Assembly (NCBI GenBank): GCA_964567745.1
Contig: CAZMNY010000007.1
Span: forward strand, 62,001-126,000
Direction: 5' to 3'
DNA length: 64,000 bases
From: CAZMNY01 sp964567745
GTDB taxonomy: Bacteria; Planctomycetota; Planctomycetia; Pirellulales; Pirellulaceae
A program made the translations under genes and the position numbers. Below the pieces are notes generated by a model. That model did not search any database. It was given only the letters and a program-made list of their open reading frames with translations, and was not told where the DNA came from. Each line of letters opens with the position of its first letter. The stretch's first letter is position 1. Positions 51,031 through 59,362 of this stretch are shown here, piece by piece.

Positions 51031-52070
51031 CCTTCTTGCTGGTCTCGATCGAGCGCGGCCTGATTCAGATGGTCGATCAACTCTCGAAGCCGCGCCAAGC
51101 TACGGCGATTGAACGAGAACATCAACCTCGGCAATTCATTGAGCTCGGGCTCATCTTTCTCAGCCGACAGCGCTTCGGTGACTTCGAATTCACCGTCATT
51201 GAGGATCTCGGAGAAGTTGGCGTTGATCTCGGCCAGTTGCTCGTCGTCGGGTCGTTCGAGCAAACGCAGCACAAGTTTTTCGCGCACGTATCGCATACTG
51301 TGATAGTCGCGATAGAAATTGACGACTTCGTCGACCGCGGTCTGACAATCGTCGGTGACGATGTAGAGGCTCGAGTCGCGCGGCGAGATCATCTCGCCTC
51401 CGAGCAGTTCCGCTTGGATCCACTCCTCGAGCGACTTCCAGTAGGTTCCACCGGGGCGATCGAGAAATACGAGCGGCACCATATCGTGCTTGCCCGTCTG
51501 CAGAAGCGTGAGCACTTCAAACGCCTCGTCCATGGTTCCGAATCCGCCAGGCAGACAGACAACGGCGTCGCACTCTTTCACAAACATAAGCTTGCGTGTG
51601 AAGAAGTACTTCATGTGAACCAGTTTGTGATCTCCGGCAATGACCGGGTTCGCTTCCTGCTCAAACGGAAGCAAGATGTTAAGGCCCATCGAATGGGTTC
51701 GGCCGGCGCCTTCGTGACCAGCTTGCATAATTCCGCTTGCCGCACCGGTAATCACGAGCCAGTCGAGGTCGGCCATCGCGCGGCCGAAATCGACGGCCTG
51801 CTGGTAGCTTGGATGGTCTTCCGGAGTTCGGGCGGAGCCGAAGACGGTGACTTTTCTTTGCCACCGATAGGGCGCAAACACTTTGAAAGCGTATCGTAGT
51901 TCGCGCAGAGTCCGACTGACCAGCTTCAAGTCGCCGCGACTCGATCCGTCAAGCGCGAACTTATCGGCCGACTCTTTGATACGCCTGACCAGGTCTGCGC
52001 TGCGATGACGTCGAGTCGACTTTGGCTCGGATGAATCCGCCGCGGCGTCTTTGTCTTCATCACTTTGCAT
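51027..52070 (-). CDS. LOG family protein (TIGR00730, cytokinin-riboside phosphoribohydrolase-like)
   Basis: A 347-residue Rossmann-fold protein. 'KVTVFGSARTPEDHPSYQQA', 'WLVITGAASGIMQAGHEGA' and the signature 'VVCLPGGFGTMDEAFEVLTL' (PGGxGTxxE) define the LOG/YvdD-like family, which hydrolyse nucleoside monophosphates at the N-glycosidic bond. The C-terminal 90 residues are an extra helical extension. The stop codon lies within the right repeat of a miniature element. ATG 52070 is the likely start; it lies in a family A-like GTGCAAAGTG repeat, and the frame stays open 23 codons further upstream. Confidence 0.9.
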   Translation of the reverse strand: MQSDEDKDAAADSSEPKSTRRHRSADLVRRIKESADKFALDGSSRGDLKLVSRTLRELRYAFKVFAPYRWQRKVTVFGSARTPEDHPSYQQAVDFGRAMADLDWLVITGAASGIMQAGHEGAGRTHSMGLNILLPFEQEANPVIAGDHKLVHMKYFFTRKLMFVKECDAVVCLPGGFGTMDEAFEVLTLLQTGKHDMVPLVFLDRPGGTYWKSLEEWIQAELLGGEMISPRDSSLYIVTDDCQTAVDEVVNFYRDYHSMRYVREKLVLRLLERPDDEQLAEINANFSEILNDGEFEVTEALSAEKDEPELNELPRLMFSFNRRSLARLRELIDHLNQAALDRDQQEG

Positions 52071-52177
52071 TGGGCACTTCGCAGTCTGCACTTGGCCGTT
52101 GCACAGAGCCAAATCGTCTCGGCAACATTCCATCCGCAACCGCGCCTTGCGCTGCGCGCGGCAAAGCCTCAGACAAC

Positions 52178-52414
52178 TCAGGAGGCCTTTGGACGGTGGT
52201 AGTGCTTGTAGGCCAAGATCAGTTCGTAGAGGTCGGTGGAAATCGTGATTTCGTCGTCCGAAAAATCACTCAGCCAAGTTCGCTCACTGGCGACAGCATC
52301 GGCAAGAAGAGGAAACACATCCGACAGAGCCAAATTGACGGTATCCCGTTTTTTGGGTTTAGGGGATTCGCTGACCCGTGGACCAAAGTAGACGCGAAGT
52401 CGCTCGTTTCGCAT
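52178..52414 (-). CDS. Small hypothetical protein
   Basis: A 78-residue protein: a positively charged start ('MRNERLRVYFGPRVSESPKP'), then 'VNLALSDVFPLLADAVASE' and an acidic helix ('FSDDEITISTDLYELILAYK'). No signal peptide or membrane segment. I recall similar short proteins in planctomycetes but cannot assign a function. It is upstream of, and on the same strand as, the LOG gene. Confidence 0.65.
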   Translation of the reverse strand: MRNERLRVYFGPRVSESPKPKKRDTVNLALSDVFPLLADAVASERTWLSDFSDDEITISTDLYELILAYKHYHRPKAS

Positions 52415-52882
52415 GGACCGCCTCGTGAAAATGATGTCGTCCGAAGGGGGATTCGGCGCGTGAGTGTAGGTTTCTCAATACGTGCGGTTATCGGCTGTTC
52501 CGTCTTTAGGCCTTAACCATTTTGAAACAATCGTACGGATTATTCGAAAGAACCGGCTGTCGCCTGAGAAAGCCAAAGACGGATGCGAATGGTCGGCCAT
52601 CCGATGGATTCGTGAGGTGCATCCAGGAACTGGCGCCGGTGGCGTAAACCGTTGCGTATCTTGACAATTCGTATTCGAGCCAATAGATTTCCGGGTTGAC
52701 GAAGGGTGTAACCTTTGTCGCCCACCGCCCTCAGTTTTGCGGCAAGCATAGGCTTGCGATAAGGCGTAACGGCCTTCGATTCGTGGGGCGATCTGGGAGA
52801 TTCGCGCGGCCATCCGCGCCAACAACCAGAGATTGTCATCGCTGGCTTCGAGCCGGCCACCGCCCGAGGGTTGCCCCAAAAC
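52415..52882. other. Intergenic region upstream of tex
   Basis: About 470 bases between the divergent small gene and tex. No supported gene, repeat or clear promoter is seen; the last bases (GAGGG at about 52868) provide the ribosome site for tex. Confidence 0.4.
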
Positions 52883-55800
52883 ATGGATATCAAGGTTGAT
52901 TTGGGGCGGGTCGCGCGCGACCTGCGCCTGACCGCCGAAAGCGTGCTGGAGACCGTCGAACTTCTGGATGAGGGCAACACGGTTCCGTTTATCACGCGGT
53001 ACCGCAAAGATCGAACCGGCGGGCTTGATGAGGAGCAAATTCGAACGATCCAAGATCGCGTCGCTATCCTCAGGCAACTCGCTGAGCGGAAACAAACCGT
53101 TCTCAAGTCGATTGAATCTCAAGACAAGTTGACGCCCGAGTTGGCCGATCGCGTTCGAGGTGCCAGAACGATCAAGCGTCTTGAGGATATCTACCTTCCC
53201 TTCCGGCCAAAAAAGCAAACGCTGGCCACCGCCGCGCGACAAAGGGGCCTCGAGCCTCTGGCCGATAAGATCCAGCAAGACGACGAATCGATTTCTGATC
53301 TGCAAACGGCTGCCGCAGAACTCATCGATCCCGAAAAGAATTTACAAAGTGCCGACGATGTTCTGCAAGGCGTGGGACACATTCTCGCGGAACGATTCAG
53401 CGAGCAAGTCAACATTCGTTCTTCGCTGCGTGAGATTCTACGCCGAACCGGCGTGTTGTCCGTGGCCAAGGTGCCCAGCACGAAAATAGTCGAGCCGCCG
53501 GCCTCGCCGGAAAAACCGTCATCGAAACCGTCGGATCAGCCCGCCGAAAAATCGAAAAGCGACAAGAACCCGGAATTGAAAGAGGCGGAATCGGAAGAGG
53601 CGGGACCGACAGCCACAGAGATTGCAGCCACAGAGACGACAACCGCTGAGCCGTCGAGCAATTCGGAATCGACGCCCGCTTCAGCGCCGTCCCCGGTCGA
53701 GGATCAGACCTCGGGCGAGCAGTCCGAATCGACAACGCCGCAGTCCGAATCAGAGCAGTCCGAATCAGAGCAAGGGGCGGATTCGACCGCCGCGGCTGCT
53801 TCCGACGAACCCTCCGCCGCAGCCGCGGAAGAACCGAGTGGTGCGGGCGACTCCACGGCGTCGACCGACGACGCCGAGACGGCAAGCTCGGCTGAGACTG
53901 TCGGGGAAACAGCGACGACTCAGCCGCCCTCGACCGACTCGACCAGCGAAGCAACGCCCGCAGCCGATTCGCTAACCGACGATTCGTCTTCATCAGTCGA
54001 AGCGGGCGAAAAGACAGAGTCGGCAGACGCTTCCGAAACGCAGGCGACCAATCCGCCGGCCGCAGACTCGCCTTCTGGCGAAACGCCGGCAGAAGCTGCG
54101 ACCAAGAAATCATCTGCGCCAGCGTCGCCAAAAGTGGCACCGAGCGCCAAGCGGAACAAGGCGGTAACGAAGCGTCAAAAGAAACGACAGCAACTCGAAA
54201 ACGCCTTCAAGGACTACTTTGATTTCCGCGAACCGTTGCCGAAGTCGCCGCCTCATCGAGTGCTTGCGATCAACCGGGGCGAACGAGCCAAGGTGCTGCG
54301 AGTGCGAGTTGACGCGGACGTCGATCAGATGGTCGCCAAAGCCATCGAGTTAGCCGTTCCGGCTGAGCACCGCCATGCCGAGTTTCTCAACGCGTGCGTG
54401 CGCGACGCTGTGGTGCGTTTGGTGACGCCGAGTTTGACGCGAGAAGTTCGTCGTGAGCAAACGGAGCAAGCGGAGCAGCACGCCGTTCAAGTCTTCGTTC
54501 GCAATTTGCGGAAACTATTGTTGCAACCGCCGGTTCGAAATCGCCGAGTGCTCGCGATTGATCCCGGGTTTCGAAACGGTTGCAAAATTGCCGTGCTTGA
54601 CGCCTTCGGCAAAGTCTTGGCGACAACCGTCATCCTGATCGTCGGCAAGAAAGCGCAGTCGAGCAAACGGCGACTCGCGGAGCTCGTTAAGCGGCACGAT
54701 GTGGCGTTGATCGCGATTGGCAATGGCGCCGGCTGCCGCGAATCGGAACAGATGGTTTCCGAGTTGATGGCCGGCGAGTTGCAGGGCAGGGACCTCGCTT
54801 ACGTGGTTGTTAACGAAGCGGGTGCGAGTGTCTATTCGACAAGCCCTATTGGGCGCGAAGAATTGCCCAAGTATGACGCGATGCAACGCAGCGCGATTTC
54901 CATTGGACGCCGGCTGCTCGATCCGCTCTCCGAACTCGTCAAAATCAACCCGGCCAACATCGGCGTCGGCATGTACCAGCATGACGTCAAAGCCCGCCAC
55001 CTTCGCGACTCGCTCGACGCCGTCGTCGAATCGTGTGTCAACTATGTTGGCGTCGATGTGAACACCGCCAGCCCGGCTCTGCTCTGTTCCGTGTCAGGCT
55101 TGAATCAACTGACGGCCAGACGCCTTTACGAACATCGCTTGGAACATGGCCCGTTTAAGAACCGAGAGGAATTCAAGAACGTCGCTGGTTTCGGTGACGC
55201 GACATTCGTTCAAGCGGCTGGGTTTCTCAAAATCGTCGGCGGAGACAATCCGCTCGATGCAACTTGGATTCACCCAGAGAGCTACGACACCGCCGTGAAA
55301 GTTCTCGACCGACTCGGGGGCAGCATCGAGGAACTGAGCAAGACGATCGACCAAGCTAAGCCGGCGAGCCCGGTCGATACGCAGGTGGAAGAGAAACAAG
55401 CGGACGGTCAGTCGGGCGAGTCGCCTGCGACCGCCGAGGCAAGCACTGTTGAATCAAGTTCTATTGAGACATGCGCCGCTGAAACGAGCGCCGGTGAAAC
55501 AAGCGCCGCTGAGCCAATCGCAGCCGCGGAATCAACGTCAAGCGACAAGGCGGTTCCGCCTGTAACATCCGATCCTGAGTCGACCGCCAGCGAACCGGCA
55601 GAGCCGTCATCGGCGGATGGCCCGCAAGAGAGTTCGGCGGCACCCGCCGCGACAGAGCCCGCAGCGTCGGGTTCGCCCGCACTTGATCGGCCCGCGCCTG
55701 CGGAAAACGACGTCGCTGGCGGGGCACCCAGCGAAACTATTCCGATAGAACCCGCCTCGCCGGACGCTCCACCAGTCGAATCGAGCTCAGACGAGTCGTC

Positions 55801-56602
55801 GGAGTCCAGTCCCGGTGGAGCGACCGAGACGTCAGCGGAATCAGCTTCACAGCAGGCGAGCTTGTCGGAAGATGAGGCAGAGAATCCAGGTGCCCAAGCG
55901 GCCGAAGAGCCGGCTCCAGAGATGACGTCGGTTTTGATGTCGAGGTTGAGTGACGTTGACGAGACGGGATTGGCGGCAGAACTGCAGATCGGCGGTTTGT
56001 TGCTCAAGGACATACTCACGTCTTTGGCTCGCCCCATTCGCGATCCGCGGGAAGATTTTCCACCCCCGATGTTTCGTCGCGGCGTGATGAAGCTCGAGGA
56101 TTTGGAGGCCGGCATCGAACTCGAGGCGGTTGTCTTGAACGTTGTCGATTTCGGGGCGTTTGTTGACATCGGCCTGTCGGACAGCGGTTTGATTCACATC
56201 AGCCGATTGGCCGATCGTTACGTGAAGGATCCGCACGAGATCGTCAGTGTGGGCGATCGACTTCCTGTTTGGGTTGTCGAGGTCGACGAGAAGCGTCGTC
56301 GCGTTTCCCTGACCGCGATTCGACCTGGCAGCGAAAAGCCGGTTCGGGCGAGAACCGTGGCCAAGAAGAAAGAATCTTCAAGCGGTGGGCCGAAGCGAAG
56401 CGAACGCAGTCAGGAGAAAGGCGGAAGAGCTCAGCGCAAATTCCCCAAGAAGACCGTTCGGCGAGACCGCAAACCTCAAGCGCCCAAAAAGTCGAAGTCG
56501 ATCACAAAGGCGATGGAAGACGGCCGCGAACCGATGCGATCCTTCTCTGACTTGGTTCAGTTTTACGACAAGAAACCAGATTCGCCCGACAAGAAGAAAT
56601 AG
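52883..56602 (+). CDS. tex: Tex family RNA-binding transcriptional accessory protein with two long disordered insertions
   Basis: A 1239-residue Tex, against a usual ~770. Order: Tex N-terminal helical domain (1-200, 'VPFITRYRKDRTGGLDEEQI', 'IYLPFRPKKQTLATAARQRG'); insertion one (about 203-422), Ser/Glu/Ala/Thr/Pro-rich; the helical linker and YqgF-like RNase-H domain ('RRVLAIDPGFRNGCKIAVLD'); HhH ('VGVDVNTASPALLCSVSGLN'); insertion two (about 825-1012), of the same composition; then the S1 domain (about 1073-1149, 'VVLNVVDFGAFVDIGLSDSG') and a basic tail. Removing both insertions leaves about the normal length. It acts in transcription/RNA handling in the cytoplasm. ATG 52883 is preferred over the TTG at 52871. 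Confidence 0.93.
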   Translation: MDIKVDLGRVARDLRLTAESVLETVELLDEGNTVPFITRYRKDRTGGLDEEQIRTIQDRVAILRQLAERKQTVLKSIESQDKLTPELADRVRGARTIKRLEDIYLPFRPKKQTLATAARQRGLEPLADKIQQDDESISDLQTAAAELIDPEKNLQSADDVLQGVGHILAERFSEQVNIRSSLREILRRTGVLSVAKVPSTKIVEPPASPEKPSSKPSDQPAEKSKSDKNPELKEAESEEAGPTATEIAATETTTAEPSSNSESTPASAPSPVEDQTSGEQSESTTPQSESEQSESEQGADSTAAAASDEPSAAAAEEPSGAGDSTASTDDAETASSAETVGETATTQPPSTDSTSEATPAADSLTDDSSSSVEAGEKTESADASETQATNPPAADSPSGETPAEAATKKSSAPASPKVAPSAKRNKAVTKRQKKRQQLENAFKDYFDFREPLPKSPPHRVLAINRGERAKVLRVRVDADVDQMVAKAIELAVPAEHRHAEFLNACVRDAVVRLVTPSLTREVRREQTEQAEQHAVQVFVRNLRKLLLQPPVRNRRVLAIDPGFRNGCKIAVLDAFGKVLATTVILIVGKKAQSSKRRLAELVKRHDVALIAIGNGAGCRESEQMVSELMAGELQGRDLAYVVVNEAGASVYSTSPIGREELPKYDAMQRSAISIGRRLLDPLSELVKINPANIGVGMYQHDVKARHLRDSLDAVVESCVNYVGVDVNTASPALLCSVSGLNQLTARRLYEHRLEHGPFKNREEFKNVAGFGDATFVQAAGFLKIVGGDNPLDATWIHPESYDTAVKVLDRLGGSIEELSKTIDQAKPASPVDTQVEEKQADGQSGESPATAEASTVESSSIETCAAETSAGETSAAEPIAAAESTSSDKAVPPVTSDPESTASEPAEPSSADGPQESSAAPAATEPAASGSPALDRPAPAENDVAGGAPSETIPIEPASPDAPPVESSSDESSESSPGGATETSAESASQQASLSEDEAENPGAQAAEEPAPEMTSVLMSRLSDVDETGLAAELQIGGLLLKDILTSLARPIRDPREDFPPPMFRRGVMKLEDLEAGIELEAVVLNVVDFGAFVDIGLSDSGLIHISRLADRYVKDPHEIVSVGDRLPVWVVEVDEKRRRVSLTAIRPGSEKPVRARTVAKKKESSSGGPKRSERSQEKGGRAQRKFPKKTVRRDRKPQAPKKSKSITKAMEDGREPMRSFSDLVQFYDKKPDSPDKKK

Positions 56603-56631
56603 AAACCGCGTGACGCGAGTAGATCCGCCTT

Positions 56632-57114
56632 ATGGAATTTGAAGAGCGACTTCGGCGAGCGATCGACCGAGGCAATAAGCGGCAAGCCGAGCGTGCGCGG
56701 GAAGCCGCCGCTGCGACTCTGTCGGATGAAGAGCTCAAGCAACTGCACTCCAAGCACCGTCTGCAATTGTCGGATCACATCGAGCAATGTATTCAGCAGT
56801 TGCCCAACCATTTTCCGGGATTTCGAATCGAGTCCATCTATGGAGAGCGGGGCTGGGGCGCGGCTTGTTACCGCGATGATCTCAAGATCAGCGGCGGCAA
56901 ACGGGAAACGGCCTACAGCCGGCTCGAAATGACCATTCGCCCATTCTCCAACTATCACGTCATCGATTTGGCAGGCAAAGCGGCGATCAACAACAAGGAA
57001 GTCTTCAACCGCAACCACTTCGAGAAGATCACGGAAGTGGAGCCGGAAACGTTCTTCGAGCTGATCGATATCTGGATCGCCGAATTCGCGGAACTCTACG
57101 CGGTCAAGAAATAG
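56632..57114 (+). CDS. Conserved hypothetical protein
   Basis: A 160-residue soluble protein. A highly charged helical N-terminus ('FEERLRRAIDRGNKRQAERA') is followed by a folded domain ('LSDHIEQCIQQLPNHFPGF', 'GERGWGAACYRDDLKISGG', 'SRLEMTIRPFSNYHVIDLAG'). No signal or membrane segment. It lies 29 bases after tex, so likely shares its transcript. I do not recognise a function. Confidence 0.75.
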   Translation: MEFEERLRRAIDRGNKRQAERAREAAAATLSDEELKQLHSKHRLQLSDHIEQCIQQLPNHFPGFRIESIYGERGWGAACYRDDLKISGGKRETAYSRLEMTIRPFSNYHVIDLAGKAAINNKEVFNRNHFEKITEVEPETFFELIDIWIAEFAELYAVKK

Positions 57115-57155
57115 CGACCGGCAGGACGTCTTCGTCCATCCTGTAGATCATGTCG

Positions 57156-57191
57156 ATCCTGTCAAAACTGTCTTTTAAGAAGTGACAGGAT
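57156..57191. repeat. Imperfect inverted repeat ATCCTGTCA / TGACAGGAT
   Basis: A 9-bp perfect arm pair (57156-57164 and 57183-57191) around an 18-base loop, extended by further ATCCTGT-like words on both sides. It sits in the 226-base gap before the membrane-protein gene. Similar 'ATCCTGTCATCCTGT' elements are dispersed in many bacterial genomes. Confidence 0.55.
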
Positions 57192-57340
57192 GAACAGGAT
57201 TGACCCGATAGGAAAGAGATTCTTCGCCCATCTCGCAGGCCAACGGCGATCCCGCCAAGATTGGCCGAAGAACGAGAGACAACCGGCATTTCGAATTGAT
57301 ATTATTGCCTTAAGGGCAATGGTTGGTTGCGAGGCGTGGA

Positions 57341-58039
57341 ATGTCGGAATCAGAGATCGTCAGTGTCGCCAGATGGGAGAAGTTGCGCAAGGAATCGGGC
57401 GGCGACGCACCTCGATTTGCCGTCCGGCATCTGTTTCTATTGTTGACCCTCTCGGCTGTTCACATGGCTATGTTGCGAGGCCTGGTGACGGATCGGCCGG
57501 GGATCGGAGCCGCGGGCGTATTCGTCGCCCAGAGCTTCTTGCTCGGCTTCGCCTACACCGGCGGAATTGAGCTTGTCATCCGCGCGTGTCGTGGAGCTCG
57601 GTGGCGAGTTGAACCGGGGCATTGGCTTCTGGCTGCGATCGGCGTCGCCGCGTTCGTCCAGATCTTGGCCGAGATGGCCAACCAATCGCTTGGCCGGCAG
57701 CTGTTCGCGACGCTCGGAATCTACGTCAGCGTTCTCGGGCTGACCTTGCTTGCACCTCTTCTCGCTCGCGACACGCCACGGGTTTGGCGCATCTTCATCG
57801 GACTGCAAATGGTCATGCTTTTGCAGAGTTTCGCGCTTGCCGCCCAACCAATCGAGACGACTTGGTCAGACGCGTTGTCGCAGTTCGTCACATCCTATGA
57901 ACCGTTGGCGACATTTCTATTGATCGCCTTCACTGCGTGGATGGACCCCGAACGAAACGCTCGGCGGTGGCTCCATTGGGCAGGCGTTGCGGTTTGGATC
58001 CTCTCACGCTCAGCGCCGGCGCTCTGCGCATGGCTATAA
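57341..58039 (+). CDS. Multi-pass membrane protein, unknown function
   Basis: A 232-residue protein with about six hydrophobic segments, for example 'HLFLLLTLSAVHMAMLRGLV', 'AGVFVAQSFLLGFAYTGGIE', 'WLLAAIGVAAFVQILAEMA', 'LGIYVSVLGLTLLAPLLA', 'IFIGLQMVMLLQSFALAA' and 'PLATFLLIAFTAWM'. No catalytic motif is seen. It is convergent with the gene at 58060. The start could be ATG 57341 or the GTG-frame codons up to 57323. I do not recognise a family. Confidence 0.7.
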   Translation: MSESEIVSVARWEKLRKESGGDAPRFAVRHLFLLLTLSAVHMAMLRGLVTDRPGIGAAGVFVAQSFLLGFAYTGGIELVIRACRGARWRVEPGHWLLAAIGVAAFVQILAEMANQSLGRQLFATLGIYVSVLGLTLLAPLLARDTPRVWRIFIGLQMVMLLQSFALAAQPIETTWSDALSQFVTSYEPLATFLLIAFTAWMDPERNARRWLHWAGVAVWILSRSAPALCAWL

Positions 58040-58059
58040 TGCGTGCTGCGGTGCGCGAC

Positions 58060-59208
58060 TTACTTCTGTTGAAGCAGCAAGCCCGTTGCGTAGCCGAGTA
58101 GATCGTCGTGTTTGCGACAGTAGTCGAGGAACTGGGTGAAGTCGTCGGCGCCCTCGGCGAGTTCTAGTAGCGACGGCGCTTGCCCGGCCGGGCGAGCGTT
58201 GGGCGGCGTCATATCGATATGGGCCTCGATCGCCTCGCGATGTTTTCCCATTTTGGCAAGTAAATCGACGTAGGTATCGATCGCAATCGTGCTCCATTCA
58301 ACCGCATCGAGATTCGCAGCTTTGTCCCGAAAATACGCCAAAGCCTGCTCTTGATTTTCGCCGAGCAGAGCTTCGAAGTAGAGGGCGTGGCTGGGGTATT
58401 GATCGACAAACGGTTCATCACCTTGGAACTGAAACTGCTCATTGAGCCGTCGGCCGTAGTGGGTCATATCGAGCGCGAGGCACAACGTTTCGGGGTCGCT
58501 GCAGATTCGAGCGAACCTCACCGTCGACGCCAAGTGAGTTGTGTCGACGTGATACGAATATTCGCCGAACAACCAATCTCGATCAGCGACCATTTTACCA
58601 ATCGTCGCCTCCGTCGGCTCGGCGCCCTCTTGCTGGGCGATGTCTGACTTCAGTGTCGTAGCCAACTCACTGTGAAGATGTTTGACTAGCAGCTGTGCCG
58701 CGATTTCTTGGTCGGCTTGCGGGAGGCCTCGCACGCCCGACTCAAACGTCGTGATGGCGTTACAAGTTCCATATTGCTCGAGCACGAGTTTGTAACCGCG
58801 TTCGACGTCGAGCCCCTCGTGCAGGCAGACCTCGATCATCTCTTCGATATTGTCCTCGTCGGGCTCGACTTCCCGGAACACCTTCATCGCAGCCGACTTA
58901 TCGCCGACAGGTCGAAGATACATCCAGCCCTCGCGCAGCCGACCGATTCTGACGAGCGATTCGCCGACGTCGCGACAGGCGTCCAACAATCCAGCTTCTA
59001 GCGCGGTGCGTTGATCTTCGTTCAACTCGTCGCCGTTCTCCGTATACATCAGCGGCAAGCCAATTTGACAACGAACTCTCATTTTCAGCGCTTCAAAAAG
59101 CTCGCCGAACATCTTCTTCTCGCGCAGTTCATCCACGAGGCGATTCAGTAGCGACTCGCTTCCGTTTTCGGCTAGTTCGGTTTCCAACTGCTGAAAGTCG
59201 ATACTCAT
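58060..59208 (-). CDS. Hypothetical helical-repeat protein
   Basis: A 382-residue, strongly acidic, predominantly helical protein ('DFQQLETELAENGSESLLNR', 'AGLLDACRDVGESLVRIGRL', 'YFEALLGENQEQALAYFRD', 'AIDTYVDLLAKMGKHREAI'), suggestive of TPR/HEAT-type repeats. No signal peptide or enzyme motif. Planctomycete-restricted as far as I can tell, but this is from memory. It lies divergent from the hemD-hemE fusion gene, sharing a 154-base promoter region. ATG 59208 chosen over upstream in-frame codons. Confidence 0.7.
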   Translation of the reverse strand: MSIDFQQLETELAENGSESLLNRLVDELREKKMFGELFEALKMRVRCQIGLPLMYTENGDELNEDQRTALEAGLLDACRDVGESLVRIGRLREGWMYLRPVGDKSAAMKVFREVEPDEDNIEEMIEVCLHEGLDVERGYKLVLEQYGTCNAITTFESGVRGLPQADQEIAAQLLVKHLHSELATTLKSDIAQQEGAEPTEATIGKMVADRDWLFGEYSYHVDTTHLASTVRFARICSDPETLCLALDMTHYGRRLNEQFQFQGDEPFVDQYPSHALYFEALLGENQEQALAYFRDKAANLDAVEWSTIAIDTYVDLLAKMGKHREAIEAHIDMTPPNARPAGQAPSLLELAEGADDFTQFLDYCRKHDDLLGYATGLLLQQK

Positions 59209-59362
59209 TCCGCAAACACCCTCTGGATTGGCTCGAACTGGCGACATATGGACACCATCGTATCAAGCTTCCGATCGGTCGGATACCGTCAACGGTCGTC
59301 GCGAGCACGGCGTGCACTGCCGGCTGGGGTGGGCCTGTTTTGCATTGGTCCGGCGCCATAGC

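Noticed and set aside
52475..53305. 276-codon minus-strand ORF
   Set aside because: Antisense over the tex start; no family-like motif and tex is well supported.
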